Counted from the first letter of the stretch, positions 1 through 5,544 are shown. The stretch: 5,645 nt of DNA from Prevotella sp. UBA7764 (GCA_002481295.1 DLDU01000052.1:1-5645); one strand, 5' to 3'. Made by a program: numbers and translations. Notes: generated from the sequence alone by a model not told the origin.

Positions 1-138
1 GCACTCGTCGGCGCATTCAGTATTTATTTCAAAATGCAGAATGGTGACCAGGACGTGAAAAAAGCCATCATGCTGACTATTGGCGGTTGTGTAGCTTTCC
101 TTGCAATGAGCGAGGCTTTGCCATTGTTCTTCAAGTAG
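1..138 (+). CDS. traE: TraE (DUF4134) conjugative transposon membrane protein, C-terminal part
   Basis: This reading frame is open from the first base and ends with TAG at 136-138, giving the last 45 residues of a protein whose start lies upstream of the window. The visible part contains ALVGAFSIYFKMQNGDQDVKK, an amphipathic stretch that I recognise from the TraE (DUF4134) family of Bacteroidetes conjugative transposons. A hydrophobic segment (IMLTIGGCVAFLAMSEALPLFF) and the stop codon follow, which is how family members end. TraE proteins are small inner-membrane components of the Tra mating apparatus. The downstream neighbours, TraF- and TraG-like genes, match the usual tra order and support the call. 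The family assignment comes from memory of its consensus and was not checked by a search. Confidence 0.85.
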   Translation, partial: ALVGAFSIYFKMQNGDQDVKKAIMLTIGGCVAFLAMSEALPLFFK

Positions 139-162
139 TTGCAAGCTACAGTAAAACAAGGA

Positions 163-200
163 GTCCGACTTTCCGAATCATCGGAGTCGGACACCTTTTA
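163..200 (+). terminator. Hairpin followed by a T run between traE and traF
   Basis: GTCCGACT (163-170) and AGTCGGAC (185-192) are perfect 8-base inverted copies. Inside them CCGA (173-176) and TCGG (181-184) extend the stem across a two-base TT bulge, with the tetraloop ATCA. The stem is followed by ACCTTTTAA. This fits an intrinsic terminator, although the T run is short. Because it sits between two tra genes that normally belong to one operon, it may act as a partial terminator, or as an RNA processing or stabilising hairpin that lowers expression of traF and traG relative to traE. Confidence 0.6.
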
Positions 201-265
201 ACTCTGAAATCTCTATCAAAAACAATATATAATGTAAAATAATATCGCAATAAAACTACGAGATA

Positions 266-553
266 ATGGACATCAATTTCAACGGCATCCCGATCTTCAA
301 GGGACTCCAAAAGCCACTGGAGTTCATGGGCATCCGCGGCAGGTTCCTGACCTATGCCGCCGGAGCCATCGGCCTGAGCTTCCTCGGTTTCCTGCTGTCC
401 TCCATCCTCTTCGGCAAGCTCGTCGGCTTCATCGTTATGGTCTGCCTCGCCGCAGTGGGAATCATCTCCATCTACGTCAAGCAACGCAGCGGACTGCACA
501 GCAAGAAGCGGCACCACGGCATCTACTTCTTTTACAAAATGTATGATCGGTAG
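266..553 (+). CDS. traF: TraF-like (DUF4133) small conjugation membrane protein
   Basis: This gene encodes 95 residues. The N-terminus contains the family-like pattern FKGLQKPLEFMGIRGRFLTY (about residues 11-30), equivalent to the 'nKGi.kPvEFkGlkaqY' opening of Bacteroidetes TraF/DUF4133 proteins. Two hydrophobic segments follow (about 29-50 and 52-70), then a basic tail (KQRSGLHSKKRHHG) and an aromatic end, IYFFYKMYDR. The length matches the family, which runs to roughly 90-110 residues. The protein is likely an inner-membrane part of the conjugative type IV secretion channel, similar in size and topology to VirB3. It lies 127 bp after traE and 56 bp before traG, in the standard order. The ATG at 266 is chosen because the conserved N-terminal region begins right after it; no strong Shine-Dalgarno sequence is visible. 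Confidence 0.8.
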   Translation: MDINFNGIPIFKGLQKPLEFMGIRGRFLTYAAGAIGLSFLGFLLSSILFGKLVGFIVMVCLAAVGIISIYVKQRSGLHSKKRHHGIYFFYKMYDR

Positions 554-609
554 CCGCTAACATAAAGAAAATCGAAAACCAAAATCAGTTACTACAAACA
601 TAACCTACC

Positions 610-1977
610 ATGTCAAACAAGAAAAAGCCGCTTGACGGCCTCTTCGCCCAGCTCCAGGATATCAAGGATGGCTCCGGCAAGCTGCTGAACACGGTCCTCT
701 TCTCGAAGAACGGCAATCCGTCCGTCATCATCGAGATAGAGAACCCCGTGCAGCAGTATGCCACAGACGCTGTGCAATATGTCGCCTTCACTGACGTGCT
801 GAACAACATCGTCCAGACCCTCGGTGAGGGCTATGCCCTGCAGAAGCAGGACGTGCTGTGCCGACAGAGCTACCACCACGATATCACCGACGATATGGAG
901 TTCCTCACGCGCAGCTACTTCAGCTACTTCAATGATCGACCCTATACCGAGATACGCACCTACCTTATCATCACGCAGGAGACCGTCAAGTCCGCCTTCG
1001 TGAAGTACGACCCCAAGACATGGCTCGACTTCCATACCAAGGTCAGCAAGGTCACGGACATCCTCAAGGAGCGCGGCATTTGGCACAGAAAGCTCACCAA
1101 GGACGAGGTCAACGAGTACCTCCACCGCTTCATGGCCTTCCACTTCAAGGACGGCCCCTTCTCGATGCAGAGCTTCAAGGCCGGTGACGACTGCCTGAAG
1201 ATGGGTGACAAGGTAGTCAAGTCCTTCGACATCGTCGACGTGGACGAGATTGACCTGCCCTCGCTGATAAAACCCTACCAGCCCGTGGCCGTCAACGGCT
1301 ACGTCATCGCCACCGACCTGCTGGCCTTCCTCAGTGAGATTCCCGACACCGAATGTGTCATATACAACCAAGTCATCCAAATCCCCCAGCAGCGCAAGCT
1401 CCTCCGCAAGCTCCAGTCCAAGGCCAAGCGCCACGGCTCCATGCCCGACCCCAGCAACAAGATTGCCAAGGCCGACATCGAGACAGTCCTCGACGTGCTC
1501 GCCCAGGACAGCAAGCTGCTCGTCTACACCAACTTCAACCTTTTGGTGAGCTGCAAGGCCGATAAGCTGACACCCGTTACCAGCTTCATTGAGACCAAAC
1601 TCTACGAGTGCGGCATCTTCGCCAGCAAGAGTGCCTATAACCAGTTGGAGCTCTTCATGGACTCTTTCCCTGGCAACGCCTACTCGTTCAACCCCGACTA
1701 CAACCTCTTCCTGACGCTCAACGACGCCGCCCTCTGCCTCTTCTTCAAGGAACACCTGAAGCACAGCGAGGTTACGCCCCTCAAGACATGGTACACTGAC
1801 CGCCAGGGCCTGCCCGTGTGCATCGACATTACCGGCAAGGAAGGCAGCGTGAAGATGACCGACAATGCCAACTTCTTCTGCATCGGCCCAAGCGGCAGCG
1901 GTAAGTCCTTCCACATGAACTTTAATGTCGGCAAACGACGGCAAACGGATATAAACAACTCGTTGATTATCAATTAA
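610..1977 (+). pseudogene. traG: TraG conjugation ATPase (VirB4-like), truncated just after Walker A
   Basis: Family TraG is the cytoplasmic VirB4-type ATPase that powers the Tra secretion channel in Bacteroidetes conjugative transposons and normally runs to about 800 residues. Here residues 1-437 look native: the N-terminal region, the CRQSYHH...DMEFLTRSYFSYFNDRPY block (about 85-115), and the approach to the nucleotide site, NANFFCIGPSGSGKS, with Walker A at about 426-433 and its lysine at 432. After FHMN (codon 437, ending at base 1920) the frame reads FNVGKRRQTDINNSLIIN and stops at TAA 1975-1977. That tail does not resemble TraG. Walker B and the rest of the ATPase domain are missing, so the product should not be able to hydrolyse ATP productively. 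The junction coincides with the start of a region carrying an integrase, which points to insertion. An assembly chimera is the main alternative. Confidence 0.85.
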
Positions 1978-1988
1978 CAAGCGTTTGC
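1929..1988. repeat. GCAAACG repeats at the left end of the element
   Basis: Two tandem 10-bp units, CGGCAAACGA (1929-1938) and CGGCAAACGG (1939-1948), start eight bases after the last traG codon. An inverted copy, CGTTTGC, is at 1982-1988, opposite to GCAAACG at 1931-1937 and 1941-1947. Short repeats in both orientations just inside an element end are typical of arm-type or excisionase binding sites for tyrosine recombinases. That role is inferred from position only. Confidence 0.5.
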
Positions 1989-2006
1989 AGACTTTGTTTT
2001 TGCCTA

Positions 2007-2037
2007 TTGTGGATTATCCGTTTTTTGATTATTTTTG
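2007..2037 (+). promoter_or_regulatory. Bacteroidetes-type promoter for the triple-HTH gene
   Basis: TTG (2007-2009) is followed after 20 bases by TATTTTTG (2030-2037), an exact match to the Bacteroidetes -7 consensus TAnnTTTG with the usual 19-21 bp spacing. Transcription would start a few bases after 2037, giving a leader of a little over 110 bases before the ATG at 2157. Confidence 0.65.
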
Positions 2038-2063
2038 TACCGCATTTGTAGCTCGGCATCAGC

Positions 2064-2134
2064 GTGCCACGGCACAAGAAGCTGCACTACTTTGCAGCAA
2101 ATGCAACGTAGATGCACGATGATTGTCGGACAAT
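2064..2134 (+). promoter_or_regulatory. Three inverted repeats in the leader of the triple-HTH gene
   Basis: Between the predicted promoter and the start codon are GTGCC/GGCAC (2064-2068 and 2071-2075), GCTGCA/TGCAGC (2081-2086 and 2093-2098), and a perfect 13-base palindrome with one central base, ATTGTC-G-GACAAT (2122-2134), ending 22 bases before the ATG. The last has the form of a dimeric repressor operator and could be an autoregulatory site. All three could also form small hairpins in the mRNA leader. The repeats are seen directly; their roles are inferred. Confidence 0.45.
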
Positions 2135-2156
2135 GCGAATAACGGAATAATTCACA

Positions 2157-2945
2157 ATGGCAAAAACTATGGTTAAGAAAAAAGAAACACTACTTAACAG
2201 TTCGGCCAGAGCTCCTATCGGGGTAAGCCAAGGGCAGGAGTTCTACCGCCCCAAGCAGGTTGCTGAATTGCTCGGCATCAGCATGAGAACTTATTATACA
2301 ATGGTCAGCCGGGGCAAGCTTCATCCTGTCAAACTCTCGGAGCGTGTGACGGTCGTCGCACGAAAAGAGATTTTCAGCATGATTGATGCGGCTATCGGAA
2401 TGGAACTTTCGAGGTCGATATTCTCGAACGGCAAGCGGCATATCACTGCCAAGGAAAAGAACTGCAAGGGAAATGGAAATGAGACTGGCATGGCTGGCAA
2501 TAAACGAGCGACAAAGAGAACTGCCAGAGACCGTGCTCCCGTTGGCGTTACCCATGACACACATTATACCATGGCGGAGATCTGCGCCAAGTTCGACTAC
2601 AGCTATGGTCGTCTCTATACGCTTAGGATGCGGTATCAGATTTCTGCCGTCCATGCCTTTGGCACTACCTGCTATCCAAAGGATGCAATCGACAAGGCGA
2701 TGTCCGAGGAGCGTGAGCGGTTGGGCAAGTCACTGGGTGAGCACTGGTACACCTGCGGAGAGCTGATGCGCATCTATGGATTGGGCAAGACGCAGGTCAG
2801 GCGGTTCGCCAACACCCACAACGTGCGGACGAAGAAGGCCAACGGCAACCGGCTCTATTACTTGAAGGAGGACTGGGAGGCAGAGCGAAGAAAGGCTGAG
2901 GACAAGAGCTGCTCAACCAAGGAGAAACGCAATGGAGCATCGTGA
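2157..2945 (+). CDS. Protein with three HTH/excisionase-like modules
   Basis: The 262-residue, strongly basic product shows three MerR/HTH_17-like modules: about 29-80 (EFYRPKQVAELLGISMRTYY, then RGKLHPVKL), about 136-183 (HYTMAEICAKFDYSYGRLYT), and about 196-243 (HWYTCGELMRIYGLGKTQVR, then NRLYYLKEDW). The first two are each preceded by a related motif, ARAPIGVS (18-24 region) and DRAPVGVT (125-132 region), pointing to internal duplication. A lysine- and glycine-rich linker (about 92-125) joins modules 1 and 2. It is probably a DNA-binding regulator or excisionase-like directionality factor acting at the element's att or operator sites. Its location between the element's left end and the integrase gene supports this. 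It has its own predicted promoter and structured leader. The ATG at 2157 is used; an in-frame Met at residue 5 is a possible alternative. No named family is recognised with certainty. Confidence 0.75.
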   Translation: MAKTMVKKKETLLNSSARAPIGVSQGQEFYRPKQVAELLGISMRTYYTMVSRGKLHPVKLSERVTVVARKEIFSMIDAAIGMELSRSIFSNGKRHITAKEKNCKGNGNETGMAGNKRATKRTARDRAPVGVTHDTHYTMAEICAKFDYSYGRLYTLRMRYQISAVHAFGTTCYPKDAIDKAMSEERERLGKSLGEHWYTCGELMRIYGLGKTQVRRFANTHNVRTKKANGNRLYYLKEDWEAERRKAEDKSCSTKEKRNGAS

Positions 2946-3066
2946 GCCGCCAAAACCGGGTATGTGCTATTAGCCAAATCCGTGTGTACTTGTGAAGAAG
3001 CAACGACAAATAAGCGGATAAAACAAGCAAAATCAGTCTATTCTGAGGTGAAATACTCGTAAGGAG

Positions 3067-3097
3067 TTGTAGCCAGACGCAATCAGCCGTAACTTTG
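3067..3097 (+). promoter_or_regulatory. Bacteroidetes-type promoter for the integrase gene
   Basis: TTG (3067-3069), 20 bases, then TAACTTTG (3090-3097) match the TTG-N19-21-TAnnTTTG consensus exactly. It lies about 90 bases before the integrase ATG at 3189, in the 243-bp gap after the triple-HTH gene. The integrase can therefore be transcribed separately from the upstream regulator. Confidence 0.7.
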
Positions 3098-3188
3098 TAG
3101 CATCTATTTGCCTGACCGCATGGAGACGGCGGCAAGACGCAAGCATCATTTGAACCATTAAATTGAAACATCAAAAAAGAAAAATAAC

Positions 3189-4298
3189 ATGACAAACCTT
3201 TGTACCAAAGTAACAGTGCGCCAGCGCAAGCTGGCAAAGGACAAGGTATCGCTTTACCTTGACTATTACCCTGCCATCCGTCACCCCCGGACGGGTCGGC
3301 TGACACGGCGCGAGTATCTTGGCATCTACATCTATGCCAACCCCACGGAGCGGTTCCAGCAGGAGTACAACCGCTCGATGATGAAGAAGGCGGAACTCAT
3401 CAAGTGCCGCCGCACGGAGTCGGTGATCAACGAGCAGTTTGGTTTCCTCGACCGGGCAAAAGGCCGCGAGAGCTTCCTCGACTATTTCGAGAAGCAGATG
3501 CAGGAGAATGAGTACGGCTACAACTGGCAGACTGCCTTCGGGCACTTCAAGGACTATTGCGGCGGCAGCTGCTGTTTCGATGACATCACCGTGGAGTACT
3601 GCCAGAAGTTCCTCACTTACCTCATGTCGGAGAAGTGCGCCCGCAACGGCAAGCGGATGATGGCATCGTCGGCAAACAACTGTCTTTGCAAGCTCAAGGC
3701 TGTGCTCCGCATCGCCTTCGATGACGGAAAGCTCAAGGAGAATATCGCCACGAAGTTGGAGAAGGCGGAGAACGACAGCACGCCGAGGGAGTTTCTGACC
3801 CTTGACGAGGTGAAGCGTCTCGATGCCACACCATGCAAGAGCGAGGTGCTCAGACGGGCGGCATTGTTCTCTGTACTGACGGGACTGCGCATCAGCGACA
3901 TTATCCGACTGAAGTGGGACAATATCGAGCCGTCAGCAGATGGAGGTTGGATGCTTCACTTCCGCTCGAAAAAGACCCATAAGGAGAGTTTTCTGCCTGT
4001 CAGCGACGAGGCCGTAGAGCTGTGCGGCGAGCGGAGTGAAGGCCAGGTGTTCAAGGACTTCACCCAGGGCATCGTGAGTTATCACTTGAAGGGCTGGCTC
4101 AAGGCGGCAGGCATAACGAAGCACATCACCTTTCACTGCTTCCGCCATACCTTCGCCACGTTGCAGCTGGCGGCTGGCACGGACATCTACACCATCTCGA
4201 AGTTGCTCACCCACAGCGACGTGACAACCACGCAGGTCTATACAGACGTGGTAAGCTCGCTCAAGAGGGATGCGACGAACAAGATCTCGTTGAAATGA
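3189..4298 (+). CDS. int: Tyrosine recombinase / integrase
   Basis: The 369-residue protein has the three-part layout of Bacteroidetes integrases. An N-terminal arm-binding region (about 1-85) has VSLYLDYYPAIRHPRTGRLTRR leading into REYLGIYIYANPTERFQQEYN. A helical core-binding SAM-like domain (about 92-185) follows, then a catalytic domain from about 200. All expected catalytic residues are present: R234 in TGLRISD, a lysine at 262 in RSKKTHKES, H316-x-x-R319 in FHCFRHTF, H342 in LLTHSDV, and the nucleophile Y351 in TTTQVYTD. It should cut and rejoin DNA at the element's att sites for integration and excision, using the HTH neighbour as a possible partner. The length is normal and no disruption is seen. 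The leader before the ATG is A-rich with no clear Shine-Dalgarno, as is usual in this phylum. The natural target appears to be the Walker A region of traG, inferred from the left junction. Confidence 0.93.
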   Translation: MTNLCTKVTVRQRKLAKDKVSLYLDYYPAIRHPRTGRLTRREYLGIYIYANPTERFQQEYNRSMMKKAELIKCRRTESVINEQFGFLDRAKGRESFLDYFEKQMQENEYGYNWQTAFGHFKDYCGGSCCFDDITVEYCQKFLTYLMSEKCARNGKRMMASSANNCLCKLKAVLRIAFDDGKLKENIATKLEKAENDSTPREFLTLDEVKRLDATPCKSEVLRRAALFSVLTGLRISDIIRLKWDNIEPSADGGWMLHFRSKKTHKESFLPVSDEAVELCGERSEGQVFKDFTQGIVSYHLKGWLKAAGITKHITFHCFRHTFATLQLAAGTDIYTISKLLTHSDVTTTQVYTDVVSSLKRDATNKISLK

Positions 4299-4331
4299 GA
4301 CTCACATTGTCACATTCTAACATACTCTTAA

Positions 4332-4344
4332 AATAGAAACTATC
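4332..4344. promoter_or_regulatory. Array-3-like palindrome upstream of the single-HTH gene
   Basis: AATAGAAACTATC matches 12 of 13 bases of the array 3 member GATAGAAACTATC at 5337-5349. It lies 27 bases before the ATG at 4372. On either side are CATTCTAACA copies at 4313-4322 and 4344-4353, with a shorter CTAACA at 4356-4361. This could be an operator for the element's own DNA-binding protein. Only the sequence match is seen; regulation is inferred. Confidence 0.4.
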
Positions 4345-4371
4345 ATTCTAACAGACTAACATTTTGATACT

Positions 4372-4806
4372 ATGGAAAACCTAACATCCAATCCTCAAAC
4401 AACTATTACCATGAAGAACATTACCTTTGACGGGATGCCGGGCGCACTGGCATCCCTCCATGAGAAGTGCGACACCATCATCGCCCTGTTGTCAACCATC
4501 GCCAACGGCTCGTCCGGCGCAGCCATGCATACGCCCATCGGCATGACAGAGGCCAGCAAGCTGCTCGGCAAGAGTCCATCCACCATCTACGAGATGACCT
4601 CCAAACGGAAGATACCCTTCCACAAGCGCGGCAACAAGCTCTACTTCTTCCAAGAAGAGCTGCTGAAGTGGATTACCGACGGTGGATGCAGCGATACTGA
4701 CTATCCCGACAGCGGTCATGCTAACATTGATGACCTCAAGGCCGAGGAACATCTCAAAACCCTACAGGCGGAGGTCAGACACAAACCTAAACCTTTGATG
4801 TCATGA
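4372..4806 (+). CDS. Single-HTH (HTH_17, excisionase-like) DNA-binding protein
   Basis: The 144-residue protein carries one HTH_17/MerR-like module at about 56-103: IGMTEASKLLGKSPSTIYEM is the helix-turn-helix, and KRKIPFHKRGNKLYFFQEEL with LKWI forms the wing and closing helix. The IPFHKRGNKLYF pattern is characteristic of small HTH proteins found beside integrases in Bacteroidales mobilizable elements. Residues about 22-45 (MPGALASLHEKCDTIIALLSTI, read in part) look like a short helical dimerisation segment. The C-terminal tail (about 105-144) is polar and unassigned, making it longer than the ~90-110 residues usual for this group. The gene begins 73 bp after the integrase with no clear promoter, so co-transcription is likely. 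An internal Met at residue 14 (base 4411) is an alternative start. It is the nearest gene to the palindromic arrays and so a candidate to bind them. Confidence 0.8.
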   Translation: MENLTSNPQTTITMKNITFDGMPGALASLHEKCDTIIALLSTIANGSSGAAMHTPIGMTEASKLLGKSPSTIYEMTSKRKIPFHKRGNKLYFFQEELLKWITDGGCSDTDYPDSGHANIDDLKAEEHLKTLQAEVRHKPKPLMS

Positions 4807-4840
4807 CGTTGTGTTGATGAATGGCGTAGGTCGATATGTA

Positions 4841-4976
4841 GACACTCGACCAGTGTCGACACTCGACTTGTGTTGACACTCGACATGTGTTTACCCTCGA
4901 CCAGTGTCGACACTCGACATGTGTTGCCCCTCGACCAATGTCGACCCTCTACATGTGCTGACCCTCGACTCATGTT
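4841..4976. repeat. Array 1: eight tandem 17-bp units, each an imperfect palindrome
   Basis: Units begin at 4841, 4858, 4875, 4892, 4909, 4926, 4943 and 4960, with no spacer. The first is GACACTCGACCAGTGTC, with 6-base arms GACACT/AGTGTC around CGACC. Units 2, 3 and 5 end TGTGTT and keep ACAC/GTGT arms. Units 4, 6, 7 and 8 begin with variants such as TACCCT or GACCCT and have weaker arms. Endings of the CCAGTGTC/CCAATGTC type (units 1, 4, 6) alternate irregularly with ATGTGTT-type endings, hinting at a 34-bp dimeric unit. A degenerate ninth unit, GATGTGTTGACTGTCGAC, follows to about 4994. The 17-bp size and tandem layout resemble iterons or multi-copy operator sites. Confidence 0.9.
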
Positions 4977-5011
4977 GATGTGTTGACTGTCGACTTTACG
5001 CTTTTCAAACC

Positions 5012-5024
5012 GCAATAATTGGGC
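5012..5024. repeat. GCAATAATTGGGC, left half of an inverted pair
   Basis: This 13-mer follows array 1. Its reverse complement matches GCCCAATAATTGC at 5532-5544 in 12 of 13 positions, so the pair encloses arrays 2 and 3. The core CAATAATTG is nearly self-complementary, so the pair also shares nine bases in direct orientation. It may be an incidental match or a boundary marker of the array block. Confidence 0.4.
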
Positions 5025-5035
5025 AGTAAGTAAGG

Positions 5036-5204
5036 AGACTTGGTAGATAGGAAATCAGATGATAAGACTTGGCACGGTTATCACGTGATTAGACTTGGCA
5101 GAGATATCACGTGCTTAGTCTTTGCACAGTAATCACGTGATGAGTCTTTGCACAGTGATCACGTGATGAGTCTTTGCACAGTAATCACGTGATGAGTCTT
5201 TGCA
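5036..5204. repeat. Array 2: 26-bp units containing the palindrome ATCACGTGAT
   Basis: Five clear 26-bp units start at 5065, 5091, 5117, 5143 and 5169. Each has AGACTTGGCA or AGTCTTTGCA (10 bases), a short variable stretch, and the palindrome ATCACGTGAT (ATCACGTGCT in unit 2), then one base. Units 3 and 5 are identical, and unit 4 differs from them by one base. A diverged 29-base unit (5036-5064) precedes them, and a partial unit (5195-5204, AGTCTTTGCA) ends the array. Conservation rises from left to right. The CACGTG-centred palindrome would suit a dimeric DNA-binding protein. There are no varying spacers, so this is not a CRISPR. Confidence 0.9.
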
Positions 5205-5209
5205 ATCGC

Positions 5210-5247
5210 ATAGTTCGAGCCAGTAAAAATCTGAATCTGGGTAGAAC
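5210..5247. repeat. Array-following module, copy A (after array 2)
   Basis: The segment from ATAGTTCGAG to GTAGAAC directly follows the end of array 2 (TTTGCAATCGC). It aligns with 5487-5525 without gaps over its first 30 bases, with 24 identities, including GAG-CAG-AAAAA-CTGA-TCTG in fixed register, and both copies end in GAAC. GAG.CAG and CTGA.TCTG could pair weakly around the A tract. Confidence 0.7.
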
Positions 5248-5310
5248 CGGGAAGATCCAAAGCGTTCGGAAATCAGCAACAGTTGAGGACTATTGCAATG
5301 GTTGTCAAAT

Positions 5311-5480
5311 GATAGAATCTATCCGAACAATCCATAGATAGAAACTATCCGTGGATAGAATCTATCCTATCTATCAGAGCAATCTGCAGATAGAATCTAT
5401 CTGATCTATCTAAGCAATCTGCAGATAGATTTTATCCTTAGATTGTTGGGATAACTAAGATAGATAAGATAGAATCTATC
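5311..5480. repeat. Array 3: six GATAGAATCTATC-type palindromes at stepped spacing
   Basis: Copies lie at 5311-5323, 5337-5349 (GATAGAAACTATC), 5354-5366, 5389-5401, 5424-5436 (GATAGATTTTATC) and 5468-5480. Four are the exact 13-mer GATAGA-A-TCTATC. Start-to-start distances are 26, 17, 35, 35 and 44 bp, so the spacers are 4, 13, 22, 22 and 31 bases, steps of nine. The two 35-bp units share CTATCTA...AGCAATCTGCA spacers and contain a second palindrome, ATCTGCAGAT, at 5382-5391 and 5417-5426. The single-central-base palindrome is a typical operator shape. Confidence 0.88.
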
Positions 5481-5486
5481 TTTTGC

Positions 5487-5525
5487 ATACTTTGAGTCAG
5501 GAAAAAACTGAGTCTGCGAATGAAC
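5487..5525. repeat. Array-following module, copy B (after array 3)
   Basis: The segment from ATACTTTGAG to ATGAAC follows array 3 after TTTTGC and repeats the module at 5210-5247 (24 of 30 aligned bases identical). If the arrays are read on the minus strand, this module sits immediately before each array, like a shared leader. Confidence 0.7.
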
Positions 5526-5531
5526 ACGAAC

Positions 5532-5544
5532 GCCCAATAATTGC
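5532..5544. repeat. GCCCAATAATTGC, right half of an inverted pair
   Basis: This is the partner of 5012-5024 in inverted orientation (12 of 13 positions). It lies just after module copy B and closes the block containing arrays 2 and 3. Confidence 0.4.

Noticed and set aside
613..1980. A 455-codon open frame on the minus strand opposite traG
   Set aside because: It mirrors the traG frame, which has recognisable family motifs. Its translation is rich in V, L, E, D and G and shows no domain, as expected of the shadow of a codon-biased gene.
2797..3306. A 169-codon minus-strand frame across the gap between the triple-HTH and integrase genes
   Set aside because: It overlaps both plus-strand genes and a good plus-strand promoter, and its translation is low-complexity, rich in S, P, C and W, with no recognisable domain.
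4716..5015. A 99-codon minus-strand frame across array 1 with repeated VEG/SRV-like peptides
   Set aside because: The peptide repeats come from the 17-bp DNA repeat, which shifts frame with each unit, so the protein has no consistent periodic structure. There is no start signal or family resemblance.
4841..5480. CRISPR array
   Set aside because: Array 1 has no spacers. Array 2 units are near-identical along their whole length. Array 3 has short, related spacers. No cas genes are visible, and the palindromes are better explained as binding sites or hairpins.
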